Below, in pieces: positions 5,422 to 13,629 of a stretch of DNA of 21,119 nt. How positions within the stretch are numbered: position 1 is the stretch's first letter; each line of letters begins with the position of its first letter. The stretch comes from a virus, in the IMG/VR virus record IMGVR_UViG_3300007345_000359, positions 1 through 21,119 of that record, one strand, 5' to 3'. A program made the translations under genes and the position numbers. Below the pieces are notes generated by a model. It ran no database searches. It was not told the origin of the DNA and worked only from the letters and a program-made list of their open reading frames with translations.

Positions 5422-5810
5422 TGAAAGCGCCAACCCACACATCTGCTTTACCCGACACCTCAGGATACTATGACAAAGCTTGGTATGATGAGTACAGAGA
5501 AGAAGTAGTCAGGAATCTTTTAGCGGTAACAGCGAAGAAGAACAATGACTATACCACTGGCACAACTAACACTAATCCATTCGCAAACTTTGACAGAGCC
5601 AAAGACTTTGGGGTTGACCCTCTTATTGGGCTTTGCATTAGGATGCAGGATAAGTTTCAGAGAGCCATGACATTCGCAAAAGATGGCAAGCTTGAGGTTA
5701 CGGAAGGCAATGACCAAGTCGAAGATATATTCTTTGACATCATGGGTTATTGCTTGCTCGCTCAAGGTATGCTCGAAAGAGATAAGCAAGTTAAGAGGCA
5801 TATCTTTTAA
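5421..5810 (+). CDS. Nmad1-like (DUF1599) protein
   Basis: 129-aa protein matching the nucleotide modification associated domain 1 pattern: KKNNDYTTG at 39-47, NPFANFDRAKDFGVDP at 52-67, GLCIRMQDKFQRA at 70-82, then VEDIFFDIMGYCLLAQ at 100-115. Members are frequent in phages and have been linked to modified-base or nucleotide metabolism by genome context; no biochemical reaction is firmly known to me. It is the last gene before the terminator at 5823-5861. The start is ATG 5421 in a TAATG overlap. Confidence 0.8.
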   Translation: MKAPTHTSALPDTSGYYDKAWYDEYREEVVRNLLAVTAKKNNDYTTGTTNTNPFANFDRAKDFGVDPLIGLCIRMQDKFQRAMTFAKDGKLEVTEGNDQVEDIFFDIMGYCLLAQGMLERDKQVKRHIF

Positions 5811-5822
5811 ATAATAATAAGC

Positions 5823-5861
5823 AAATGCTAGGTTGACATCGAAGTCAGCCTAGCATTTTTT
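5823..5861 (+). terminator. Rho-independent terminator
   Basis: AAATGCTAGGTTGAC (5823-5837) pairs with GTCAGCCTAGCATTT (5844-5858), 15 positions with one G-U pair and a 6-nt loop, followed by a T run to 5861. It ends the recombination operon before the helicase gene. The TTGACA at 5833-5838 is part of the stem and has no matching -10. Confidence 0.9.
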
Positions 5862-5901
5862 CATATGAACACCGCACTACAAACTCAAACTAAAAACTTA
5901 T

Positions 5902-7191
5902 ATGGAGATACCGCACAACAAGGATGCCGAGGAAGCTGTACTAGCTTGTTGCATCAACGGAGGAGACACTAATATATTTGAAACATCACAACCACTACTG
6001 AGCTCAAAGGACTTTTACTTTGAAGACCACCTGCTAGTATGGGAATCAATGTGTGAGCTTTCGAGTGAGTCAACCACCATTGACTTAATCACAGTAACCG
6101 AAAGGGTTACTTCCAAGAACCCAAACATGAGGCTCACGACGATGGAGATATCCGATAAGGTTCATACCTCTGTGGGTTTGATGAACTACATTGATATCAT
6201 ACTAAAGAAGTCTCAGCTTCGGGCAATGCGCAGAGAGTACATGACTGCACTCGACAAGATTAAAGAAGACAAAGACCCACAGGTAATACAAGATGACATA
6301 ACCAGAGAGCTCGATGGGTTCAAGCCAAGAGAGAAGGAGGTTACGCATATCAAAAACTCTTTGGATGTAATCAAAGATGAGTTCGAGGCAATGGCTAGGG
6401 GAGATTTCAAACACGAATATATAATGACCCACATACCTCACTTGGATGAGAAGATAAAGCTTGAGTTAGGCTGTGTGTTTACGATTGCCGCCCCGACAAG
6501 TGTGGGTAAATCAGCACTGAGTATGAACATAGCGATGCGCAGTTGTTCTAAGGACAAAACACCGACCTTGGTATTCAGCCTTGAGATGCCACAGAAACAG
6601 CTTACGAAGCGTATGATAGGGGCTATGTCCAAATCAAATACAAAACAGATTGAAGAGGCAGTAGCGTCCCATAAAACCATAGATAAGGTGAACAATGCAA
6701 TCGACAAATTAAATGTTATGCCATTGCACACGATTCATACAGTAAAAAGCATCAATCAAATTGCCAGCGATGTGCGCAGATACAAGAAAGAGAAGGGCAT
6801 AAAGCTAGTGGTCATTGATTACTTGCAACTAATACCGTTTGACGCAGGCAGAATGGGCAAGGCAGACGGCATTGCTATGATTTCACAGAAGATAAAACAG
6901 ATAGCACTAGAGAATGATGTGGCTATCATACTATTATCTCAGCTCAATCGCGAGGGAGCGCGGTCAGACCGACCGGATTTGTATCACCTCAAGGATAGTG
7001 GTAGTATCGAGAACGATGCCGACATCGTTTTGATTATGAATTGTAAGAACAATGACCCCGAGTCTGCTAAGTTCACGGATGATTACGGTACTTATATGCA
7101 CATCAACTATGTGATAGGGAAGAACAGAGAGGGAGAGCGCGGGGTTCGTGGTTTCTTTAAGTTCTATTCTTCTTATGGAATTTTTTATTAA
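5902..7191 (+). CDS. dnaB: DnaB-like replicative DNA helicase
   Basis: Hexameric 5'-3' replicative helicase that unwinds the phage fork. The 429-aa protein has a DnaB N-terminal domain (IPHNKDAEEAVLACCI at 3-18) and a RecA-fold ATPase: Walker A APTSVGKS at 197-204, VFSLEMPQKQL at 224-234, Walker B VVIDYLQL at 303-310, the sensor SQLNREG at 346-352, then HLKDSGSIENDADIV at 362-376. A C-terminal GKNREGERGVRG loop is the usual end of the core. Length is slightly short of bacterial DnaB (about 450-470). ATG 5902 follows the SD-less leader AACTTAT. A terminator separates it from the upstream operon, so it may use another promoter or readthrough. Confidence 0.95.
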   Translation: MEIPHNKDAEEAVLACCINGGDTNIFETSQPLLSSKDFYFEDHLLVWESMCELSSESTTIDLITVTERVTSKNPNMRLTTMEISDKVHTSVGLMNYIDIILKKSQLRAMRREYMTALDKIKEDKDPQVIQDDITRELDGFKPREKEVTHIKNSLDVIKDEFEAMARGDFKHEYIMTHIPHLDEKIKLELGCVFTIAAPTSVGKSALSMNIAMRSCSKDKTPTLVFSLEMPQKQLTKRMIGAMSKSNTKQIEEAVASHKTIDKVNNAIDKLNVMPLHTIHTVKSINQIASDVRRYKKEKGIKLVVIDYLQLIPFDAGRMGKADGIAMISQKIKQIALENDVAIILLSQLNREGARSDRPDLYHLKDSGSIENDADIVLIMNCKNNDPESAKFTDDYGTYMHINYVIGKNREGERGVRGFFKFYSSYGIFY

Positions 7192-7203
7192 CCCTCAATA
7201 ATT

Positions 7204-7380
7204 ATGGACGCAATACAATTAAAAGAAAATACTGTCGAAAGACTTCAGACTAGAATAGATATGATTCGAGATGAGTCTCGCACCTTGTCGCATCGTATAG
7301 CAATCATGGGCAATAGGCGCAAGGAGTTGCAAGAAGAAAAGAAAAAACTTAAAGGTTTACTTCTTGAACTTGAGTCATAG
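7204..7380 (+). CDS. Small coiled-coil protein (58 aa)
   Basis: An ATG at 7204 starts 13 nt after the helicase stop behind the AATAATT leader seen at other genes here. TAG ends at 7380. The product (MDAIQLKENTVERLQTRIDM, ending LLLELES) is charged with heptad-spaced Leu/Ile/Met and a KELQEEKKKLKGLLLELE segment, consistent with a coiled coil. No family recognised. It is the last plus-strand gene before the convergent junction. Confidence 0.65.
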   Translation: MDAIQLKENTVERLQTRIDMIRDESRTLSHRIAIMGNRRKELQEEKKKLKGLLLELES

Positions 7381-7382
7381 TA

Positions 7383-7388
7383 TATAAT
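7383..7388 (+). promoter_or_regulatory. Isolated TATAAT, possible -10 of a small RNA
   Basis: A perfect TATAAT lies 3 nt after the last plus-strand gene. A start about 7 nt downstream would fall at the first base of the structured RNA at 7393. No good -35 is present at 16-18 nt; TTGAAC (7364-7369) is only 13 nt away. Confidence 0.3.
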
Positions 7389-7392
7389 TAAT

Positions 7393-7456
7393 TTTAAGGT
7401 AAGTGTTAGCAGTAATGCGCACAAAGGGCGTCATAGTCCTTAGTTGAATCCTTAAA
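7393..7456 (+). ncRNA. Candidate structured RNA, three-way junction
   Basis: P1: TTTAAGG (7393-7399) pairs with CCTTAAA (7450-7456). P2: GTGT (7403-7406) with GCAC (7419-7422), a 2-nt bulge, then GCA (7409-7411) with TGC (7416-7418), closed by a GUAA (GNRA) tetraloop. P3: AAGGGC (7424-7429) with GTCCTT (7436-7441), loop GTCATA. Two G-U pairs favour the plus strand. Arm sizes recall a tRNA acceptor, D and anticodon arm without a T arm, but the loops do not fit a tRNA. It sits 1 nt before the junction terminator. No known RNA family is recognised; the fold was made by eye. Confidence 0.35.
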
Positions 7457-7457
7457 T

Positions 7458-7519
7458 GTGTGGTAAAGCCCTGCTTGGTTTTTTATATTTCCCAAGTGGG
7501 GCTTTATATTTTACCACAC
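7458..7519. terminator. Terminator hairpin between convergent arms
   Basis: AAAGCCCTGCTTGG (7465-7478) pairs with CCAAGTGGGGCTTT (7492-7505), 14 positions with two G-U pairs, followed on the plus strand by ATATTTT. An outer stem GTGTGGT (7458-7464) with ACCACAC (7513-7519) encloses it and reaches the minus-strand stop codon of the 1824-aa gene. It should stop plus-strand transcription; on the minus strand the T tail is poor, so two-way action is less sure. Confidence 0.8.
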
Positions 7520-10500
7520 TAGATGTCTAAAAACTCTCGCGTTATACGAGTGGGTCTTGGTTCTATTTCTTCAAAGAGTCCCAAGAATCCTTCTTCTTTC
7601 TTTTGCATTCTCCTCTTCATGAAGTAACGCTCTCTTTCTCTTTTGAAGTCACGAAGTTCTGGCACTACATAATGCAAGGTATCGTACAACGGTAACTGTT
7701 TAAGGATACCTGATTCAAAAATCTTTTCTGGTGCTGAACCTTCTTTCTCAAACATCGCAGTCATCTTGTCACCTGTGTCAATTACGGCAGCTAAAGGAGC
7801 GGGTAATGCAAAGTTCATTACAGCAGTACCATATCCTTCGTTCCGTCCTTTGTACAACAAGTATTTATTTATACCAGCAACACGAACCATTGAGTTAAAG
7901 GTATAGTCAGAAATATATCCTACGCGTCCTGAGATAATATCTTTAACGAAATCAACTGGGATGCCTAGTAGCACGAAGTAACCCATGAGTGCCACAAGTG
8001 CAAGCATACCTTCTTTGAGTTCGTCAACACCTTCCTTGCCTCCAGTCTTCACGGCTTTGTTTAGACCCCTAGCTATTTTGTTGAACGCTAGATTGCGAGC
8101 AGTATTTATCTGAACAATCATAAATGATTTCATCGTATACCACATACGCATATTCGGGTCTTGCCTCACAGCCAATGGCATACGAAGCTCAGACAACGGT
8201 TGGTTCTGGAATAGCTTAGCTACAAGCGTGCTCTTAATTAAATCTTGTTGCCTTTGATTCCTGTTCCGTGGCTCAGTTCTTAACGCAACCAAGAGTTCCA
8301 TTGGTTCGTTCGGGTTAGTTACTTGTGGGCTAAGGAATCTGTTTATCTCTGCTAAGAACTTTCTTTGCTTGTTGTTAAACCTTCCTTCAAATTCTTTTTT
8401 GATAGAGCCATCTGGGTTAATGTAAGATAAGTTTAGACCCTTAGATATATTCATGTACCTCCTATAGTTTGCATCCATAGTAGTGTTCTTCATGATTTGG
8501 TCTAGCTTGCGGAAACCCGTTAGCTTCAATCCCCGTGAAGTTATCTTCATTAGTGCCGCATCTTTATCGCCACCAAAGTTCTCCTCAATCATCCTGTTTT
8601 GGTCTAGGTAATCTCCTACATTGAACTCCCTATTACCAATCATCGAACGAAGTGTTGGCAAGAACCCGTTGTCGTACATGATGAAAGGCAAATCATACAA
8701 CTGAGACATTGTAGATGTAACCTCAACAAGTAAACTAAAGTAACTGAACTGACGCATCCATGCAAACAGTTGAGCTTCTTGCGCACCCTTAGACATGATT
8801 GCCTTATATATTTGTGGCAAGTATTCTCTAAACTTTTGTTGGGATTCTAAATCTGGATTCTCTCTCATTAATTTAGCAACCAATCTGCCTAGTTCTGACG
8901 TAGGGTCATAATCAACTGTGATTCTATCTTTGCTCGGAGAGTTTGCCTCTGGCTTATTTAACCCAGCAAAATTAGCTGTCTCAATAGTAGTAGTCATTTG
9001 TATGATATACTTATTGAATGCTTTCACTGGGTCTAAATAAAATTGTACATCTTCCTCTGATAGCTTTTCGATGACACGGCTCTCTTGAAAGTTAGAGCGA
9101 CCCTTGCCCTTATACTTGGGGTCATTAAATAGTTTTTGGATAAACTGTACCTCTTGGATAGAACCTTCCTCGATGGGAGGTTGCGGTGTGGGTAACATTA
9201 TTGGAACAATCTCAATCTCTTGTTCTGTTACACCTAGCTCAGCAGCCCTCCTTGCTCTACCTGTTGAGGCAGCAGATAGCCTACCAAATGTACCGATGTC
9301 TTCACCATTTAATTTAAGTACAAACCGCTTTGACTTTAGATTTGCCCTACGCTTGTTCTCTGCGTCTATCTCTCCCAAGAATGTGCTTCTGTCTATGCCC
9401 GCATACTTCTTGAGGAATCCATCTCTGCCATCTGCGTTTAGATAACGAGGGAAGTATTGCTCAAGGAAGCCGATATCAATACCAGTATCCAGTGCATCAT
9501 TCATTACATTATCCAGTACCTTACGAACAGCTAGGTACTCATTGTACATACCGTATTGTTTGAGTAACGCATTGCGCTCTTCGATGAAACCAGTTTGTTC
9601 ATCTGCGCTATACCTAGAGTCAGTAGCCTTTGGGCTAAATGAAATCAATGCCCATAGCTTAATGTAATCAGCCTCGTTAGACTTCTTGAGTTCGTTGAAC
9701 TTATTGGCAAATGGTTTTGCCATCCTGTGTCTAGTAAGAATCTTCTCGTCCTTGTTTTGTAAATACTTATGAAAAGCTTTTTCTAAATCAGGATGTATGT
9801 TAGCCAACAGTTGTCCTACTGGAATCAAATACTTGGATGCAAAGCTCATCCCTTTCGGGCTATCTTCCTTGGGTAGGGGTTCGCTCTTTGGTTTTTCTTG
9901 TGACTCAAGAGCATTTTGTTGGTCTATAAATTCTTGAGAATCCTGAGTGTAATCATTTACATTATCGGATAGAGTACCAGTGTTAGGAGATATTCTAGAG
10001 CGAACTAAATCAATTAGCTTTTGGTCAACTGGTCTAGCCTCGGGGTCCATTTGTGCTAAAAGGTTTACTGAATCAATAAACAATGTAGCAACATCTGGGT
10101 TCTTTAATATATCTGCCTTAAAGAAATTTGATATGTATCGTTGTACATCTTGTACAAGTAGTGTGACTTTCTGGAAAGCCGTACCATTTTTTAAAATTGC
10201 TTTTCGCCTTGTGCTTTCTTCACTAGGAGTACCGTATGAAAATTCTTCTAACACTGCCCTAAAGAACTCAGCCCCTCTTCCGTGATGTTGACCATGATTA
10301 TATTGATAACCTTGACCGCCATACAATTCGTCCATTAACTCTCTTTGGGAAGGAGTTAAAGATTTGCTAATGTCTTCGTATAATTTAGAAATATTTTTAC
10401 CTTTTTTATTAGCGGCAACTCTAGCTAATGCGTGCATTAATTCATGGCGAACTGTCTTAATTATTCCAGCAGTTCCATCACCCTCTTTCAGCAACATATC

Positions 10501-12993
10501 TACATAGAATACAATAGTATGGTCATCGTCCGAAAGCACCTCGTCCATAGAAAACAATTTAGCATACGCGTCAGGAGTCTGTGCATACGCATAATACGCA
10601 ACGCTACTATTACCATTTGGTGCTTTGGTTATAAATTTTACCCTTAGTTTAGTTCCGCCCAAAGCAAGTAACGGTGACTTGAATACTCTATCAAACTTAT
10701 CTTTAATAAACTTTATAACACCGGCTTCCTCTATGTCTCTTTCTATATCGCTTTCTTCGGGTATTGGGTCAAGCTCTTGACCAACATCTATATCTGGTCT
10801 CTCACTCAATCTAGGCAATCTTCGTGCGCCCTTACCAAAATTAGTATAAGTTGTTTTATCGAAAAGACCTTTTAAATAAAAAACAGCCCCACCGGATATT
10901 ATAATTCTTTTACCAGTTGCGTCAGCGTATTCTTCTATAAAGTTTAGAACATCTTCTCTATCAAACTTTGAAGCAGTAGAAGAGGATTTGTTAATTTTTA
11001 TTTCAGAATCATTCTCTTGTATCGCAAAACCTTTTAGTGTTTTAAACTTTTTTTTGATTTGTTCCTTTATAGGTGTGCTTGTATCTACCTCTGGCTCTGC
11101 CTCTGGCTCTGCTTCTGGTGTAGTAGGTTCTGGTGCGGGCGGGTCTACTGGGTCTGGCTCAGTTGGCTCTGGTGTAGTGGGTTCTGGCTCTGGCTCAGTT
11201 GGAGCTGGCTCTGGCTTGCCCTTGAGTTCTACAACTGGGTCTCCATCTCTAGAGATATCATCCGCGTATAGTTCCCTGAACTTTGCCTCTGCTTCTTCTT
11301 GGCTACTAGCGACAACTTCTGTTGTAGTCTGTTGACCTGTTTCTTTAGATGTATAGGTAGCGGTATAAGTCTCGCCCTTTGTTTGTTCTATCTCCTTGCC
11401 TTTCTTCTTAGGCTTCTTCGGTGTATCTTTTGCCTCACCCTCTCTCTGGAGTCTAGCCTTTCTTTTCTTGGCTGCCCTCAAGGCAAACACATCAGCCATA
11501 GCATTTCGCACTCCACTGATAAACAATGGGTCTTCGCTCTTTGCATTGTCCTTAGCGTATTGTTCTCTCTCCTTGATTGCTTGGTCTATCTCTGAATCAG
11601 AAAGCTCATCAAGTTTTTTGCTAGTATCAACAGCCGTTTCTGTTTCTACCTGTAAAGCATATTCGGGATTACGAACATTGTATTCAACCAAGTCCCCTTC
11701 TCCTAGTATTTCAAGAGAGCCATCACTTCTTTCTACCTCAATCTTCTGGTCTTGCCCAAAGTTTTTAACTTTTACTGTCTCTAGGTTTCCGTTTATATCA
11801 AATACTGTTATCTCTGGCTCTGGGTCTCCGTCGAGTATTGCTCTAGCAATTTTCTCTCTGTCTACACTAGGCATTACTTCAAGGATTCTGTCTCTTTCGT
11901 CTTCTAGTCTTTGCTGACCCTCTGCTGTAATCTCCTTGCCTTGTAGTATTCTTCCGGAATCTCCGATGCCTGATGCGATACCACCGACTAATCCACCAAC
12001 CGTAAACTCCATGACTCTTCGACCAAGCGCATCACCCGTGATAAACTTTCGGTCATCATCATATAGGTTCTTAGCCATGATGTCTAGGGTCATACCATCA
12101 CCAATGGACTCCTGTAGACCCTCAGCTCCACCTCTCTTGAGTGCATTCATAGATGCTTGCCCGAGTGCGTGTTTAAATAATGGTTCAGAGACTGACTTGC
12201 CCATCCTTGCTTTTTGAATAACTGCCTTAAAGGCATTAGGCATACCAGCAACGTACTTAAATACTGTAGCATCAAGCACACCTGTTATCGCACCATATCC
12301 AAGACTACCTGCCGTGACTTTGTTCTTCTCATCAGCAGACATCTCAGTGATGTTTTTGCCCATAGTTCTTTCTGCGTCATCAATGAACTCCATCTGTCTG
12401 TTCATTGTTGCCATAGTATACAAAGAAGTACCTGCCGCAATAGCACCACCAACTGGACTACCAAGGGCTGTACCTGCTGCACCCATACCAATAGTTGTAG
12501 CAGCGTATGCTCCCATCTGACCAAGACCTCTGGCAACTTGGCTAATCAATACCTCTGCAGTACCCTGTGGCTGTGATATCTGTTCTGGTGCTAGGTTTTC
12601 AAAGAAGTCTCCTACATTCTGGGCATGAGCAATAGCCTTGTTCTCTACCTCTACTCGCTCATCGTTGCGTTCCTTGTAGTCTTCGTAGGACATTGTTCCA
12701 GCCTTGTCGCTGTTGATGAACTGCTCCTCTGTCATTGTCTCAGAGGCAATCATAGAAGCTAAATTAAATTGGATGCCCTCTACTGTCTTGCTACCAGTCT
12801 CGGCAAATCCAAGTAATGCCTCTCTGAATATAGTACCAAATATATTGTTACGCTTTTCTTGAGGGCGAAACCTTCTTCCATACACGGGAGCTTTGTTGAG
12901 TACATCGTACACAACCTTAGCATCATCCATGCCTTGGTATTTAGAGTCCTTAGCTTTTACCCTTTGGGCAAATGATTGTACTGTTTCTTGCAT
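7519..12993 (-). CDS. Large polyvalent/DNA-ejection virion protein with metalloprotease motif (1824 aa)
   Basis: Probably an internal virion protein delivered with the DNA into the host. The N-terminus (FAQRVKAKDSKYQGM, then NKAPVYGRRF) fits large phage ejection or polyvalent proteins. Residues 157-197 form a Gly/Ala hydrophobic region with GMGAAGTALGSPVGG glycine spacing. About 593-638 is a Pro/Glu/Thr linker of PEP and TPE units. A zinc metalloprotease motif HELMH is at 850-854 within TVRHELMHALA. The C-terminal third has a MLALVALMGYFVLLGIPVDF membrane-like segment from 1663 and resembles the large polyvalent protein (LPD38-like) end. ATG 12993 has no Shine-Dalgarno. It is the last gene of the minus-strand arm. 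The exact role is inferred from size, position and composition. Confidence 0.8.
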   Translation of the reverse strand: MQETVQSFAQRVKAKDSKYQGMDDAKVVYDVLNKAPVYGRRFRPQEKRNNIFGTIFREALLGFAETGSKTVEGIQFNLASMIASETMTEEQFINSDKAGTMSYEDYKERNDERVEVENKAIAHAQNVGDFFENLAPEQISQPQGTAEVLISQVARGLGQMGAYAATTIGMGAAGTALGSPVGGAIAAGTSLYTMATMNRQMEFIDDAERTMGKNITEMSADEKNKVTAGSLGYGAITGVLDATVFKYVAGMPNAFKAVIQKARMGKSVSEPLFKHALGQASMNALKRGGAEGLQESIGDGMTLDIMAKNLYDDDRKFITGDALGRRVMEFTVGGLVGGIASGIGDSGRILQGKEITAEGQQRLEDERDRILEVMPSVDREKIARAILDGDPEPEITVFDINGNLETVKVKNFGQDQKIEVERSDGSLEILGEGDLVEYNVRNPEYALQVETETAVDTSKKLDELSDSEIDQAIKEREQYAKDNAKSEDPLFISGVRNAMADVFALRAAKKRKARLQREGEAKDTPKKPKKKGKEIEQTKGETYTATYTSKETGQQTTTEVVASSQEEAEAKFRELYADDISRDGDPVVELKGKPEPAPTEPEPEPTTPEPTEPDPVDPPAPEPTTPEAEPEAEPEVDTSTPIKEQIKKKFKTLKGFAIQENDSEIKINKSSSTASKFDREDVLNFIEEYADATGKRIIISGGAVFYLKGLFDKTTYTNFGKGARRLPRLSERPDIDVGQELDPIPEESDIERDIEEAGVIKFIKDKFDRVFKSPLLALGGTKLRVKFITKAPNGNSSVAYYAYAQTPDAYAKLFSMDEVLSDDDHTIVFYVDMLLKEGDGTAGIIKTVRHELMHALARVAANKKGKNISKLYEDISKSLTPSQRELMDELYGGQGYQYNHGQHHGRGAEFFRAVLEEFSYGTPSEESTRRKAILKNGTAFQKVTLLVQDVQRYISNFFKADILKNPDVATLFIDSVNLLAQMDPEARPVDQKLIDLVRSRISPNTGTLSDNVNDYTQDSQEFIDQQNALESQEKPKSEPLPKEDSPKGMSFASKYLIPVGQLLANIHPDLEKAFHKYLQNKDEKILTRHRMAKPFANKFNELKKSNEADYIKLWALISFSPKATDSRYSADEQTGFIEERNALLKQYGMYNEYLAVRKVLDNVMNDALDTGIDIGFLEQYFPRYLNADGRDGFLKKYAGIDRSTFLGEIDAENKRRANLKSKRFVLKLNGEDIGTFGRLSAASTGRARRAAELGVTEQEIEIVPIMLPTPQPPIEEGSIQEVQFIQKLFNDPKYKGKGRSNFQESRVIEKLSEEDVQFYLDPVKAFNKYIIQMTTTIETANFAGLNKPEANSPSKDRITVDYDPTSELGRLVAKLMRENPDLESQQKFREYLPQIYKAIMSKGAQEAQLFAWMRQFSYFSLLVEVTSTMSQLYDLPFIMYDNGFLPTLRSMIGNREFNVGDYLDQNRMIEENFGGDKDAALMKITSRGLKLTGFRKLDQIMKNTTMDANYRRYMNISKGLNLSYINPDGSIKKEFEGRFNNKQRKFLAEINRFLSPQVTNPNEPMELLVALRTEPRNRNQRQQDLIKSTLVAKLFQNQPLSELRMPLAVRQDPNMRMWYTMKSFMIVQINTARNLAFNKIARGLNKAVKTGGKEGVDELKEGMLALVALMGYFVLLGIPVDFVKDIISGRVGYISDYTFNSMVRVAGINKYLLYKGRNEGYGTAVMNFALPAPLAAVIDTGDKMTAMFEKEGSAPEKIFESGILKQLPLYDTLHYVVPELRDFKRERERYFMKRRMQKKEEGFLGLFEEIEPRPTRITREFLDI

Positions 12994-13001
12994 TATATAA
13001 A

Positions 13002-13622
13002 TTATTCAGAGAAAAAGCCCATGGGGTCTACACCTAATTTAAGAAATTCTTCTGCGCCTTCTACCTCAAGTATTTGGTCTACATCTCCTATATTAATCTG
13101 TTCGTCTTTCCCTCCTTTGATTCTTCTAAATAATTTATTATCTTTGATTTTGTACAAGTCTTTCAATGACTCTGATTCCACTGACTTAACAAATGCGTCA
13201 ATCTTCTTTGGGTCATACAGTTCATCATCATCGTCATCATCAAAGCTAGATAAGAGCGCCTGTCCGTACAATGCCTTAGAAGCATCTCTACCAAACATTT
13301 TAAATATAGTATCTGCTCCAACCTTAAAGTCCTCGTCTGTTGGTTGAGTGACAACTAACTGCCCGTCTTCTCCTACGCTAGGAGTACCGGTGATTCCCAG
13401 TGTGGATGCAAACTCTGGATTGTTTTTTAGTAATCCCTGAAGACCAGTCTTAACTGCTTTGTCATCTTTCTTTGCTTTGAACTCACCTATGGCTTCTCCC
13501 ACTCGATTGCCTAAGTCTGCTATAGCTTGGCTTTGTATTGCAGAGGCATTGGTCATGCCTTGAGCATAGCCACCGTAATTCAATAACCTTGGGTCTACTT
13601 GTGTTCCTGTTTTAAATGCCAT
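13002..13622 (-). CDS. Probable internal virion protein (206 aa)
   Basis: Starts MAFKTGTQVDPRLLNYGGYA; the segment AQGMTNASAIQSQAIADLGN is an Ala/Gln helix typical of phage core or internal proteins. Six Asp residues run at 128-133, encoded by a repetitive GATGATGAC tract. The C-terminal part is charged and contains an LFRRIKGGKDEQINIGD strand pair. No catalytic motif is seen. It lies 8 nt upstream of the giant ejection-type gene and 7 nt downstream of the 290-aa gene, so its role in the virion is inferred from this neighbourhood. Confidence 0.7.
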   Translation of the reverse strand: MAFKTGTQVDPRLLNYGGYAQGMTNASAIQSQAIADLGNRVGEAIGEFKAKKDDKAVKTGLQGLLKNNPEFASTLGITGTPSVGEDGQLVVTQPTDEDFKVGADTIFKMFGRDASKALYGQALLSSFDDDDDDELYDPKKIDAFVKSVESESLKDLYKIKDNKLFRRIKGGKDEQINIGDVDQILEVEGAEEFLKLGVDPMGFFSE

Positions 13623-13629
13623 AATATTA

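Noticed and set aside
5833-5838. TTGACA promoter before the helicase gene
   Set aside because: The hexamer lies inside the stem of a terminator, and no -10 element occurs at 16-18 nt spacing.
5865-5969. Small ORF starting ATG before the helicase gene
   Set aside because: It overlaps the helicase start in another frame and its composition looks random, while the helicase frame is well supported.
7393-7456. A tRNA gene at the convergent junction
   Set aside because: The acceptor-like stem, D-like arm and anticodon-like arm are there, but there is no T arm or T-loop motif, the D loop has no GG, the anticodon-like loop is not 7 nt, and there is no CCA. Kept only as a structured RNA candidate.
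7393-7456. Hammerhead ribozyme
   Set aside because: A three-way junction alone is not enough; the CUGANGA and GAAA core sequences are absent.
11083-11215. CRISPR-like or minisatellite array
   Set aside because: The repeats are short triplet-based coding repeats inside an intact frame, with no spacers.
10988-11335. Plus-strand Ser/Gly-rich ORF
   Set aside because: It is the antisense reading of the Pro/Glu/Thr linker in the 1824-aa gene; low-complexity DNA keeps several frames open.
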